From: Microcaldota archaeon
GTDB lineage: Archaea > Micrarchaeota > Micrarchaeia > Anstonellales > JAGGVH01
Assembly (NCBI GenBank): GCA_020854835.1
Contig: JAHKLX010000015.1
Location: 97,658-161,657 of the forward strand
Direction: 5' to 3'
Length of the DNA stretch: 64,000 nt
Both the position numbers and the translations under genes were made by a program. Positions 8,414-16,783 of the stretch are shown here, one piece after another (position 1 is the stretch's first letter; each line of letters begins with the position of its first letter). The notes under the pieces were generated by a model. The model made no database searches. It saw only the letters and a list, made by a program, of their open reading frames with translations, and was not told the origin of the DNA.

Positions 8414-9394
8414 ATGGGCATATCGTTCGGGGTTAGTTATTACGGGACACATTTCCCCTGGCATTTTGAAAAAGATTTAAAAGAATTAAAAGCATCTGGC
8501 ATTAATCATATTGTTTTTGCAGCTTCAGAATACGAACTCGATTTTTATTTACCTTCTACCAAAGAGATATATAGAATATCTAAAAAATACAATGTCGAGT
8601 TTATTGTTAATTTTTGGGCCCACGGCAATACTTTTGGCGGAGAGGGAGGAAGTTTTTTTATATTTAAAAACATTGATACATGGCAAGTTTTATCTTCAGG
8701 ACGCATAATTCCGAAGGCATGTTTCAATAATCCCAAATTTCTCTATTTCATGAAAGCCCAAATTAAGAAAATTGCTAATTTTTCAGATGGTATTTTCTTT
8801 GATGAACCTGCTTTTTATAACAATAAAAAAACAAAAGAGAAGGGTTGTTTTTGCAAGTACTGTAAATTAAAATTTAAAAAACAATACAAAAAAAATATTG
8901 AAAACGCTTCTACAAAGCAATTAACAGAATTCAAAAACAAAAGTTTGGTATGTTTTATAGATTCTTTGGCAAAATTATATAAAGATCTAAACTCAAAAGG
9001 AAAAACATTTATTTGTTTATATCCTGCCGAACGTGATGAAACATTAGTTTGGGAAGATTTTTTAAGTTTAAAAAGTATTGATGTTTTTGGATCTGATCCC
9101 TATTGGCAAGATCCCTATTGGTTAGAATTTATCAATAAAGGACCAGAATTTGTTAAAGATGTCGGACAAAAAATTACAAAAGAATGTAAAATTGGAAAAA
9201 AACAATCTCAAATTTGGATCCAAAATTTCAAGATAAAAAACAGTTTTGATATTCCAAAAGCAGTGGAATATGCCAAACAATGTAAACCAGATTATATAAC
9301 TGCTTGGACGTATAAAGGTGCATGTTACAGTGTTTTATCAAACAAAAATTGGAAAAAATCTTGGGAACTTTTACTGAAATCTTATAAGGAATAA
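8414..9394 (+). CDS. Putative TIM-barrel glycosidase-like protein
   Basis: 326 residues with alternating strands and helices. GISFGVSYYGTHFPWHFEKD at the start, GIFFDEPAFY near 128, a CFCKYCKLKF zinc-like Cys knot near 146-157, and GSDPYWQDPYW near 230 together suggest a (beta/alpha)8 barrel. The acidic FFDEPAFY loop is a candidate active site, as in hypothetical glycoside hydrolases of archaea. I cannot name a family with certainty. It lies 36 bases after the glycosyltransferase-like gene. A TTTTTAAG box sits 25.5 bases before the ATG, so it may also have its own promoter. Confidence 0.5.
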   Translation: MGISFGVSYYGTHFPWHFEKDLKELKASGINHIVFAASEYELDFYLPSTKEIYRISKKYNVEFIVNFWAHGNTFGGEGGSFFIFKNIDTWQVLSSGRIIPKACFNNPKFLYFMKAQIKKIANFSDGIFFDEPAFYNNKKTKEKGCFCKYCKLKFKKQYKKNIENASTKQLTEFKNKSLVCFIDSLAKLYKDLNSKGKTFICLYPAERDETLVWEDFLSLKSIDVFGSDPYWQDPYWLEFINKGPEFVKDVGQKITKECKIGKKQSQIWIQNFKIKNSFDIPKAVEYAKQCKPDYITAWTYKGACYSVLSNKNWKKSWELLLKSYKE

Positions 9395-9662
9395 TTTTCT
9401 CTAACGCAATTAAAAGTAATTGCTCTACTATTTTTGTTGATTCTGCGTATCTTTATGTTTTTTTCAAGTTTGTGTGTAGAATCTGAAATCATGGGATTTA
9501 TTTTTCAAGCTCTTCTATTGGTCCTGGAGGTTTTATACTCACAACAACATTTCTATATATGCCCTCATTAGAAATTGTGATGATTGCGATATTGCATGGT
9601 TTTTGTAGAAAAAACGATCAATATAATTCTTGTTTATGGCGGTTTGTTTATTATGCTCTACT

Positions 9663-10256
9663 CTATTTCTCTAACTTATTTAGCCACTTTATGGCTCTTT
9701 CTCTTATTGGTGTAAAATTTGAGGATATAGCTATCTTAAGACATTGTTTTATTCTATCAATATCATTTTTATCTGGGTTTTTGTTATCTTCCTGTAAACG
9801 TTTTAGGTACATCTCTGCCAGATCAAGATTTATTGTTGGGTGTGTCGGCGAAATTTGTTTTGCTTCTTCTATGATTGCAATCGCCTTGCTTAATTCTCCT
9901 CTTAGATTATACACTCTACCCAAATTAAGTTTTATTTCTGCAACCCCTGGTTTTTTTTCCAATGCATTTTCCAGCAATTTCTCGGCTTTTCGAAGATGAC
10001 GTTTCGATCGTAATCTTATATGCACTGCGGCAAGCCCTATGTTGGCATCCACATTCTCAGGATTACATCTCAACGCGGTTTTGAAACAGTATTTTGCAAT
10101 TCTCAAATCATTTTTTCTATAATTTGTGTCAAATTTATGGGTATATTCAAAACCCAAACCGTAATAGTATTCCGAAAGTGATTTTTCAATTAATGGTTTT
10201 CTAAAGAACCTTCCCAACGGGGTGGAGGGTATTTTTGTATTTGGGTAGAGGTGCAT
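9663..10256 (-). CDS. TPR-repeat protein
   Basis: 197 residues with at least three tetratricopeptide units. Examples are AKYCFKTALRCNPENVDANIGLAA, AEKLLENALEKKPGVAEIKLNLGR and AIAIIEEAKQISPTHPTINLDLAE (given here as boundaries near residues 62, 96 and 130). Such proteins are scaffolds for protein-protein contacts. There is no signal peptide or membrane span. The ATG at 10256 lies 26.5 bases from a TTTATAAG box; a TTG six codons upstream is the alternative. It stands alone, and partners are unknown. Confidence 0.75.
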   Translation of the reverse strand: MHLYPNTKIPSTPLGRFFRKPLIEKSLSEYYYGLGFEYTHKFDTNYRKNDLRIAKYCFKTALRCNPENVDANIGLAAVHIRLRSKRHLRKAEKLLENALEKKPGVAEIKLNLGRVYNLRGELSKAIAIIEEAKQISPTHPTINLDLAEMYLKRLQEDNKNPDKNDIDRIKQCLKIAISSNFTPIRERAIKWLNKLEK

Positions 10257-10278
10257 AAATATATTGTGTTTCAAAGTG

Positions 10279-10286
10279 TTTATAAG
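10279..10286 (-). promoter_or_regulatory. TATA box for TPR gene
   Basis: The minus-strand CTTATAAA box centred at 10282.5, 26.5 bases from the ATG at 10256. It decides that start over the upstream TTG. Confidence 0.6.
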
Positions 10287-10344
10287 GGTAATGCCCCCGT
10301 AATTTCGAAAGTTTATTAGATTATAAAAAAGTATTACAACCGAT

Positions 10345-11103
10345 TTACCCAGATGTTTTTTCCAACGCTATCAAAAGAAGCCTTTTCATAATTCTTAAAG
10401 CTTCTTCATATCTTTTTTTAGAATACGCAGGTTTTGTTATATGTCTAACTTGATCTTTTCTTTCAGGATATATTTCATATTCCCACGTTATCCCTCCGAC
10501 ATCAAACCTAAACCATTCATTAGAGCTTAATCCTTTCACTACTTGCATTAAATAATTATCGGACCAACAGTTAATTCCAACATATTCATCTAAAACGGGG
10601 AACATATCTACAATATCTAAATCAATGGTTATATGTAAAGGGTCTTTCAACATCTGTATTTCAACTTCCGTAAATTTCCCTTTGATTATATTGTTAGGAT
10701 TCAAAAAAGGAATTGATTCCACGTAACACGGCAAACTCATTTCCCCTTTAATCAATCTAGACGGCAAAAGCAAAGCACCTTTTCTTTTGGGCCTATAAGT
10801 CGAATAAAGAAAATGATTTCCACAATAAAGAGCTTCACCCCCGATTTGTTCGTAAATGTCTGAATGTTGATCAATATTAATTTTAGTTAAAGGTTCAGAT
10901 CCTGGCCAATCAAAATAATAAGATGCTTGATGTTCATCTCCATTTCCCCAAATCATAACTGCCTTTCCTTTTAATTCAGTTAAATCTCCATAGCGCATTC
11001 TTTCAAAAGCAACATTTCTCATACTCCTCTTTGCTTTTAGTCTTTCAACAGTATATTCAGCATCAACACTGCCAGTATGATATATTACTTTTGGGGCTGC
11101 CAC
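10345..11103 (-). CDS. Arginase/UPF0489-fold protein
   Basis: 252 residues. Three metal-ligand-like blocks are visible: KINIDQHSDIY (near 94), LYCGNHF (near 113) and ITIDLDIVDMFP (near 158). They echo the DxHxD and DxDxxD motifs of the ureohydrolase superfamily and the related UPF0489 proteins. Substrate is unknown; it could be a guanidino- or amide hydrolase or an enzyme on a modified amino acid. It starts with GTG at 11103, 26.5 bases from a TTTAAAA box, so this looks like a leaderless GTG start. Confidence 0.55.
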   Translation of the reverse strand: MAAPKVIYHTGSVDAEYTVERLKAKRSMRNVAFERMRYGDLTELKGKAVMIWGNGDEHQASYYFDWPGSEPLTKINIDQHSDIYEQIGGEALYCGNHFLYSTYRPKRKGALLLPSRLIKGEMSLPCYVESIPFLNPNNIIKGKFTEVEIQMLKDPLHITIDLDIVDMFPVLDEYVGINCWSDNYLMQVVKGLSSNEWFRFDVGGITWEYEIYPERKDQVRHITKPAYSKKRYEEALRIMKRLLLIALEKTSG

Positions 11104-11124
11104 ATATTTTTTGTGTTGGAAAAA

Positions 11125-11132
11125 GTTTAAAA
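11125..11132 (-). promoter_or_regulatory. TATA box for arginase-fold gene
   Basis: TTTTAAAC on the minus strand, about 26 bases from the GTG start at 11103. The rest of the 190-base gap up to 11296 is AT-rich and shows no gene. Confidence 0.5.
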
Positions 11133-11295
11133 AAGGTTGTGAATTGTCTCTATTGAATTTTTTTAAATAGCATTTAATATAAAAACAAGTCCAAAAACAT
11201 ACACCAAATATTTTCTTTTGTTGTTTTATTTTTTGCCATACAATAAGTGTAATGCTTTACAAAGAATTTTAAATTTAGTTCTTTTAAAATCTTCA

Positions 11296-11967
11296 ATGAA
11301 AAAAACATTTTCAATTTTAAAGAATGGTTTGGGAGTGGGATTAATTATTCAATTAGCAATTGGTCCAATATTTTTTTTTGTAATCAGCTTGGCTCTACAA
11401 AAAACTGTATTTGATGGACTAATGGGTGTTTTAGCTGCAACTATTGTTAGTTATATTTATATTGCCCTTTCAATTTTGGGCGTCGGGGAATTGCTTGAAA
11501 ATAAAAAAGTAAAAAAAGTATTTGGAATAGTCAGTTCAATCATCTTGGTTATTTTTGGTGTAATTATTATTAATGGGGCGATAAGTAGTGGAATTTCTGA
11601 AACCGTAGTGAACACAACAGATTTATTTTCAAGTTTTACATCTGTTTTTTTACTTGCAATTTCTAATCCTTTATCAATTGTTTTCTTCACAGGCTTATTC
11701 TCTGCAAAAGCAATCGAGTACAATTTACAAAAAAAAGAGCTTTATCTTTTTGGTCTTGGAGTAGGATTTTCTACAATTATATTTATGGGAGGATCCGTTT
11801 TGTTTTTTTCATTACTCAAAGGCACGATACCAGTAATTGTTATTCAAATATTAAATATAACTGTGGGGACTTTAATAATTGGGTATGGTTTAATAAGGTT
11901 AGTACAACTTCTGAAAAAAACAACTCACCAACCCTCAAAGCTTCGCTCTGAGAAAGATATTAATTAG
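11296..11967 (+). CDS. LysE/RhtB-family amino-acid exporter
   Basis: 223 residues and about six membrane spans. The family start is visible as GVGLIIQLAIGPIFFFVIS (first span and the conserved GP). AISNPLSIVFFTGLF near 135 is the second conserved half, with the NP motif. LysE-type carriers export basic or small neutral amino acids; the substrate here is not known. The ATG at 11296 is preceded by a TTTTAAAT box at about 25 bases. An upstream in-frame TTG at 11218 would add 26 unlikely residues. Confidence 0.82.
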   Translation: MKKTFSILKNGLGVGLIIQLAIGPIFFFVISLALQKTVFDGLMGVLAATIVSYIYIALSILGVGELLENKKVKKVFGIVSSIILVIFGVIIINGAISSGISETVVNTTDLFSSFTSVFLLAISNPLSIVFFTGLFSAKAIEYNLQKKELYLFGLGVGFSTIIFMGGSVLFFSLLKGTIPVIVIQILNITVGTLIIGYGLIRLVQLLKKTTHQPSKLRSEKDIN

Positions 11968-12055
11968 ATCCTGCATCATATTCTCTCAAATTCAAAAACC
12001 TTTTGTTGTGTAGTGAAAAACATAAATTTATTAATTTAACACGTGTTTTTTTATT

Positions 12056-12688
12056 ATGGATAAAAAGTTTATTTTAGCTGTTTTTACAGTTTTGGTATCT
12101 TTTATTATTGGACTTTATTTTTACAATCAATTACCTGAAAAAATGGCCTCTCACTGGAATGCTGAAGGCCAGGCAGATGGTTATTCAGGAAAATTAATCG
12201 GCACTTTCTTACTTCCTTCATTAACTTTAATATGTTTGATTTTTTTTTCATTTCTTCCAAACATAGATCCTCTCAAAAAGAATTTTCAACATTTTAAAGA
12301 TGTTTATTATGGTTTCATATTGGTTTTTGTTTTTTTCATGTTTTACTTGTTTTTATTGACTCTATTTTGGAACTTAGGACATAGTTTCAATTTTACTCAA
12401 TTTATTTTACCTGCATTTTCTATATTGTTTTTTTATATAGGTGTTGTACTCCCAAAACTCAAACAAAATTGGTTTATGGGAATAAGAACTCCCTGGACAA
12501 TAAGTAATGAGATGGTTTGGGATCTAACTCATGAAAAAGCAGGTGTTTTATTTAGATTATATTCTATATTTATATTATTTGCTTTTTTTGTTCCAAGTGC
12601 CCTTTTGTTTTTCATGGCCCCAATATTTCTGATTGCAGCGTATTTATTCATTTATTCGTATTTAACATTTAAACGGCTTGTAGAATAA
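12056..12688 (+). CDS. SdpI-family membrane protein (DUF1648)
   Basis: 210 residues with six or so membrane spans. The DUF1648 motif LPEKMASHWNAEGQADGYS lies at about 27-45. The SdpI signature PKLKQNWFMGIRTPWTISNE lies near 134-153. In Bacillus, SdpI gives immunity to a toxin and acts in signalling. In archaea the family is common and uncharacterised. Its last 20 bases overlap, tail to tail, the end of the uppP gene on the other strand. Confidence 0.8.
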   Translation: MDKKFILAVFTVLVSFIIGLYFYNQLPEKMASHWNAEGQADGYSGKLIGTFLLPSLTLICLIFFSFLPNIDPLKKNFQHFKDVYYGFILVFVFFMFYLFLLTLFWNLGHSFNFTQFILPAFSILFFYIGVVLPKLKQNWFMGIRTPWTISNEMVWDLTHEKAGVLFRLYSIFILFAFFVPSALLFFMAPIFLIAAYLFIYSYLTFKRLVE

Positions 12689-13454
12689 TAGATATTATTC
12701 CTATAATGGTTATTATCAAACCTAAAATGAGCGTTGCTTTCGAAAAATTTGTTTTTTCAGCAAATTTCATAAGGTTTTTTATTGTTACAAAACCCACTAA
12801 TGCTGCGACCAAACTGCCAATTATTAATGGAATGGATATCACAAAACCCTCTTTTATCACTGGCAAAAGAATACCTGCTCCAAAAGTTACTGGTATGCTC
12901 ATCAGGAAACTTAATTTAAGTGACTGTTTTAAATTATATTTCTCCATCAAAAGAGTTACTATTGTAATCCCAGATCTGCTTATGCCAGGTAAAATCGAAA
13001 ACCCTTGGGCAATTCCAACAGCAACAGCCTTAATCGGTTTGATTTCTGTTAATTTTCCTGCCGAAGCTTTTTTTTGGAGATATGAAATACCTATTAAAAA
13101 AATACCAATGACAGTAGTGAATATCTCATCAGGAATGATAAAATTAAACAAAAAAATCAAAAAACTAAAACCCACAATCCCACTAATAATCGTTGTGATC
13201 ATCAAAAAAATCAAAAGATCTTTGTTTGATTTAGTGTAGGCACTTTTTACAATATCAATAATTTCTTCCCGGAAATAAATTATTGCAGCAATTGTTGTTC
13301 CGGTATGTAACCATATTGCAGTGCCCAAAGCTTCTTGATATCCATGATCAAATAAAAACCTGCCCGCTAATGTTACCATAGCTTCAGAGCTTATGGGTAG
13401 CCATTCTGTTATCCCTTGTATAATGCCTAAAATAATTGCTTGAAATATATCCAT
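12669..13454 (-). CDS. uppP: Undecaprenyl-diphosphatase family (UppP/BacA)
   Basis: Integral membrane phosphatase that recycles a polyprenyl diphosphate carrier at the membrane, here probably for glycan or S-layer glycosylation lipids. Both active-site motifs are intact: QGITEWLPISSEA near residue 13 (the E/QxxxE motif) and LPGISRSG near 158 (the PGxSRS motif). 261 residues, family-typical. The ATG at 13454 is preferred over a TTG at 13472 because it sits about 25 bases from a TATA box shared with the divergent gene. Confidence 0.88.
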   Translation of the reverse strand: MDIFQAIILGIIQGITEWLPISSEAMVTLAGRFLFDHGYQEALGTAIWLHTGTTIAAIIYFREEIIDIVKSAYTKSNKDLLIFLMITTIISGIVGFSFLIFLFNFIIPDEIFTTVIGIFLIGISYLQKKASAGKLTEIKPIKAVAVGIAQGFSILPGISRSGITIVTLLMEKYNLKQSLKLSFLMSIPVTFGAGILLPVIKEGFVISIPLIIGSLVAALVGFVTIKNLMKFAEKTNFSKATLILGLIITIIGIISIILQAV

Positions 13455-13473
13455 AATATTTTTATCAGGCAAA

Positions 13474-13484
13474 CTTTTATTAAG
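13474..13484. promoter_or_regulatory. Near-palindromic TATA box shared by uppP and 2-deoxyribosyltransferase-like gene
   Basis: CTTTTATTAAG, almost its own reverse complement. The centre is 25 bases from the uppP ATG (minus) and 26 from the ATG at 13505 (plus). No other box fits either gene, so one element may serve both. Confidence 0.55.
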
Positions 13485-13504
13485 GTAAGTTCAATTTAAT
13501 TTTC

Positions 13505-13897
13505 ATGAGATTTTATGTTTCAGGCAGGTTTTATGATAGGGAAAAAATTATCGAAGTTTTTCAATATCTCAAAAGCAGAGGTTATGAGATAGCTAATGAT
13601 TGGACAGAACATAAGAATCTTCGAGGAGAATATGGAGAAAACATGGAACTTTCTGTTAAATACACAAACGAAGATGTTGAAGGGGTTAGAAATTGCGATG
13701 TTTTTGTTTTAATCAGCGATAAACAAGGAGGGACAGGGATGCATACTGAATTTGGAATTGCTTTAAATTCTCTTTTAGAAAAAAACAAACCAAAAATTTA
13801 TGTTATTGGTGAACATACTTCAAGATGTATGTTTTACTTTCATCCAAAAGTAAAAAGAATGAAAAACCTTGATGAAGTTTTAAACGATCTGGATTAG
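13505..13897 (+). CDS. Nucleoside 2-deoxyribosyltransferase-like protein
   Basis: 130 residues with the small Rossmann-like fold of the N-deoxyribosyltransferase group. It opens with FYVSGRFYDREKI, has NCDVFVLISDKQGGTGMHTEFG near 64-85 (the conserved Gly-rich loop followed by the catalytic-type Glu), and then a final strand KIYVIGE. Such enzymes act on nucleoside or nucleotide glycosidic bonds, though many family members are only related in fold. The last four bases overlap the convergent gene. Confidence 0.65.
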   Translation: MRFYVSGRFYDREKIIEVFQYLKSRGYEIANDWTEHKNLRGEYGENMELSVKYTNEDVEGVRNCDVFVLISDKQGGTGMHTEFGIALNSLLEKNKPKIYVIGEHTSRCMFYFHPKVKRMKNLDEVLNDLD

Positions 13898-14436
13898 ATC
13901 ATTTCAATATTTTTTGCTTTTTTTATTTTTGAATATGCTTCTAAGAATTCTTTTTCGCTTTGGTTTGAAAAAAGTGCTGCTAATTTATTTATCCCGTATT
14001 TATACGTATAGGAAGGATCTACATAAACTGTTTTTTTCTCTCCTTCTATAGTTTCAATAAAAAGTTTTTTCTTATGCATTTTAATCTCTTTTATTTTATC
14101 TAAAGGGACATATATTTTTTCATATTTGTATTCTGCTTCAATGCCTTTTTCATATAAAATTATTTTATAATTTATTTTATTTATTTGAATTGCCCATATA
14201 AATAGAAACGTTCCTATAAGGATTGGGGGTATCCCAAAAAAACCAAATATCAATATAATGAAATTTCCACTCATCAAAATTCCTAATGCACTTATAAAAA
14301 TAATTGAAAGTCCGCTTCCCAAGATAAAAAGTGCTACTATGAAGAGAAATAAGTAACTTATACTATTACTAGTAAAAAATATTTTATCAGATGTTGATTG
14401 CGGTCCTTTTTGAAACAATATTTTTCCTTTATCCAT
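13894..14436 (-). CDS. Membrane protein with C-terminal PH-like domain
   Basis: 180 residues. Two long hydrophobic regions (about 25-60 and 62-88) form three spans. They are followed by a soluble beta-rich part in which IILYEKGIEAEYKYEKIYVP and LDKIKEIKMHKKKLFIET resemble the bacterial PH domain found in small membrane proteins. Function unknown. The ATG at 14436 lies 26.5 bases from an ATTTAAAT box (14459-14466). Confidence 0.55.
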   Translation of the reverse strand: MDKGKILFQKGPQSTSDKIFFTSNSISYLFLFIVALFILGSGLSIIFISALGILMSGNFIILIFGFFGIPPILIGTFLFIWAIQINKINYKIILYEKGIEAEYKYEKIYVPLDKIKEIKMHKKKLFIETIEGEKKTVYVDPSYTYKYGINKLAALFSNQSEKEFLEAYSKIKKAKNIEMI

Positions 14437-14458
14437 ACGTATCTTTTTTGTTAAATAT

Positions 14459-14466
14459 ATTTAAAT
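14459..14466 (-). promoter_or_regulatory. TATA box for PH-like membrane protein gene
   Basis: ATTTAAAT, perfectly palindromic, centred 26.5 bases from the ATG at 14436. It also sits just before the glyA stop, so only the minus-strand gene downstream can use it. Confidence 0.45.
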
Positions 14467-14475
14467 AGTATTCAT

Positions 14476-15687
14476 TCAAGCAAACAAAGGCCATTTGCCA
14501 GCAAACTCTTCAACTTCCTTTTTTATCTTTTCTGAGTTTTCTCCTTTAGATTCAATAATTTTGTTGACCCAATCTGCAATCATTTTCATTTCACTTTCTT
14601 TCATTCCACGAGTTGTTACAATTGGGGTTCCGAATCTTATTCCTGAGGTTACAAAAGGTGATTTATCATCGTAAGGAACAGTATTTTTATTGCAGACAAT
14701 TCCTGCTGTTTCTAACCAGTTTTGAGCTTCTTTTCCTGTTATTTCTTTGTTGTGTAAATCAATCAAAATTAAATGTGAATCAGTACCCTCTGTGATGAGT
14801 TTGAAACCCAAACTCATCAATTCCTCTGCCAATGTTCTAGCGTTTTTGACAACTTGTTTTGCATATTCCTTGAACTCAGGTTGCATTGCTTCATAAAAAC
14901 AAACTGCTTTTGCTGCAATCACATTTTCCATTGGTCCGCCTTGTAAACCCGGGAAAACTGCCATCCTCATTTTTTTCTCTAATTCTTCATTGTCCCAAAG
15001 CATAACTGCACCTCTTGGCCCTCTTAGTGTTTTATGAGTTGTAAAAGTAATCGCATCTGCGTAGCCAACTGGACTTGGAAAAGCTTTACCTGCAATCAAA
15101 CCTGCAGTGTGGGCAACATCTGCCATCAAATAAGCATCAACTGAATCAGCGATTTCCTTAAAACGTTTAAAGTCAATTGTTCTTGGACATGCTGTGTAAC
15201 CACATTGGATAAGTTTTGGTTTTTCCTTTTTTGCTATTTTTTCTATTTCATTGTAATCAAGCCATCCTTCTTTATTGACTTGATAATGGATGGGCCTGTA
15301 TATTTTTCCTGAAAAATTAACTGGGGAGCCATGTGTTAAATGGCCTCCATGTGATAAATCCAAACCCAAAAACTTGTCCCCATACTCCATCAAAGCAAAA
15401 TATACTGCCATATTTGCTTGAGAACCTGCATGCGGCTGAACATTTGCGAATTTTGTACCAAATAACTTGCAAACTCTTTCAATTGCCATTGTTTCAATTT
15501 CATCAATAATTTGATTTCCACCATAGTACCTTTTTCCAGGATAACCTTCTGCATATTTATGTGTTAAAACAGAACCTGTTGCCTCTCTCACCTGTGGACT
15601 TACAATATTTTCCGAGGCAATTAGACCTATTGTGTTTTTTTGCCTTTTTTCTTCTAAATCTATGAGTTTATTTATTTCAGAATCCAT
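14476..15687 (-). CDS. glyA: Serine hydroxymethyltransferase
   Basis: PLP enzyme that converts serine and tetrahydropterin to glycine and the methylene-pterin. This feeds one-carbon units to thymidylate and purine synthesis; thyX and purF are in the same window. Clear motifs: LIASENIVS near 20, GYPGKRYYGG near 48, and the PLP lysine in TFTTHKTLRGPRGA near 220. 403 residues. The start is set at ATG 15687, not ATG 15702: the TATA box is centred 26.5 bases from 15687 but only 11.5 from 15702. Confidence 0.93.
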   Translation of the reverse strand: MDSEINKLIDLEEKRQKNTIGLIASENIVSPQVREATGSVLTHKYAEGYPGKRYYGGNQIIDEIETMAIERVCKLFGTKFANVQPHAGSQANMAVYFALMEYGDKFLGLDLSHGGHLTHGSPVNFSGKIYRPIHYQVNKEGWLDYNEIEKIAKKEKPKLIQCGYTACPRTIDFKRFKEIADSVDAYLMADVAHTAGLIAGKAFPSPVGYADAITFTTHKTLRGPRGAVMLWDNEELEKKMRMAVFPGLQGGPMENVIAAKAVCFYEAMQPEFKEYAKQVVKNARTLAEELMSLGFKLITEGTDSHLILIDLHNKEITGKEAQNWLETAGIVCNKNTVPYDDKSPFVTSGIRFGTPIVTTRGMKESEMKMIADWVNKIIESKGENSEKIKKEVEEFAGKWPLFA

Positions 15688-15707
15688 AATTTCATTAAGC
15701 ATTACTA

Positions 15708-15717
15708 TTTTTTAAAA
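15708..15717. promoter_or_regulatory. Palindromic TATA box shared by glyA and DUF523 gene
   Basis: TTTTTTAAAA with the core TTTTAAAA centred at 15713.5. It is 26.5 bases from the glyA ATG on the minus strand and 24.5 from the DUF523 ATG on the plus strand. The 50-base gap has no other candidate. Confidence 0.55.
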
Positions 15718-15737
15718 CTTTGGAATAAACAAATATT

Positions 15738-16151
15738 ATGAAACTTTGCAGTGCTTGTTTATTGGGAATAAATTGCAGATATAATGGTAAAACCAAACCC
15801 AGTAAAAAGGTTTTGGAATTGGCTAAAAAAGAGGTTCTTATTCCTGTTTGCCCTGAAATTTTGGGAGGATTGGAAATTCCTCGCGATCCTTTTGAACAGA
15901 AAGGAGATAAAGTTTTTTCTCAAGACGGTGAAGATTTTACAAAACAATTTGAGATTGGAGCTGAGAAAGTATTGGAAATCGCAAAGAAATACAACATCAA
16001 AGAGGCTATTCTTAAGCAAAGAAGCCCTTCATGCGGTTGTGGCCAAATTTATGATGGAACTTTCTCAGGAAAGGTTATTGAAGGGGATGGAGTTACCACT
16101 AAATTGCTTAAGAAAAACAAAATAAAAATAATAACAGAAGAAGAACTTTAA
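15738..16151 (+). CDS. DUF523 family protein
   Basis: 137 residues with all the family hallmarks: CLLGINCRYNGKTKP near 8, VCPEILGGLEIPRDPFE near 37, and the cysteine-rich ILKQRSPSCGCGQIYDGTF near 92-110. The conserved cysteines suggest metal or sulfur chemistry, but no biochemical role is established. Leaderless ATG. The stop overlaps the convergent neighbour by four bases. Confidence 0.82.
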   Translation: MKLCSACLLGINCRYNGKTKPSKKVLELAKKEVLIPVCPEILGGLEIPRDPFEQKGDKVFSQDGEDFTKQFEIGAEKVLEIAKKYNIKEAILKQRSPSCGCGQIYDGTFSGKVIEGDGVTTKLLKKNKIKIITEEEL

Positions 16152-16774
16152 ACATTTTTCTCTTTAACTATCTTTTTAAGCATTTCATCTTTTATTTTTT
16201 GTGCAAAATACATAAGTACTCCATAAGTCCCAATAATTCCAGTTAAAGGATATTTGATTAATGGAAACTCAACATTTTTGAATGTGGATATTGCGGTAAC
16301 AAAAGATGCTAGATATAATGTTTGAGTAATCACTGCTTTTAGTTTTTCCAAATATTTGTCAACTTTTTTATTTGTTTTATTTGCTATGTTTATAGCTTTA
16401 AATCTATTATATAGCGAAACTCCTATCCCAATTGCAATTGTTCCTGCTATGAAAACCCAAGATGCAGGATGCGCAGGTGGTTCTGCAGAACCTACAACAA
16501 TTGTTCCGCTCAAAGCTATCGCATCTCCAATATTCGCTTTACTTATCCGTTTTTTTATTTGTGTTTCAGGTTTCATAAGTTCTTTTTTTCTCATCCATTC
16601 TGAAATAAGAGTTGTATTTTCCGAATTCTTGGCAATATTTTCCCAATTCTTGGCAATTTCGATTATTGTATCTAGTTTATCCATCAATTGATCAGGTTCA
16701 ATACCTTTATTCTCCCATTCTTTAACTGTTTTTTTAATTGATCTTCTTATCCTCATTTTTTGAACAAATCCCAT
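16148..16774 (-). CDS. Hypothetical membrane protein, downstream partner of the 808-residue protein
   Basis: 208 residues. The first 85 are charged and helical, followed by hydrophobic segments near 95-130 and 150-195 (four or so spans). I recognise no family. The gene starts nine bases after the preceding large gene, with GGTGATGTAA before the ATG, so the two are surely co-transcribed and may form one envelope assembly. The N-terminal basic stretch (MRIRRSIKKTVKEW) suggests contact with lipid or nucleic acid, but this is only inference. Confidence 0.6.
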   Translation of the reverse strand: MGFVQKMRIRRSIKKTVKEWENKGIEPDQLMDKLDTIIEIAKNWENIAKNSENTTLISEWMRKKELMKPETQIKKRISKANIGDAIALSGTIVVGSAEPPAHPASWVFIAGTIAIGIGVSLYNRFKAINIANKTNKKVDKYLEKLKAVITQTLYLASFVTAISTFKNVEFPLIKYPLTGIIGTYGVLMYFAQKIKDEMLKKIVKEKNV

Positions 16775-16783
16775 TTACATCAC

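Noticed and set aside
9559..9999. Plus-strand open frame of 146 codons
   Set aside because: It lies mostly over the TPR gene on the other strand, which has a recognisable repeat pattern and a correctly spaced promoter.
12056..13454. SdpI-like and UppP genes as a toxin-immunity or bacitracin-resistance unit
   Set aside because: They are convergent with tail overlap, have separate promoters, and no toxin gene is nearby; tight packing explains the proximity.
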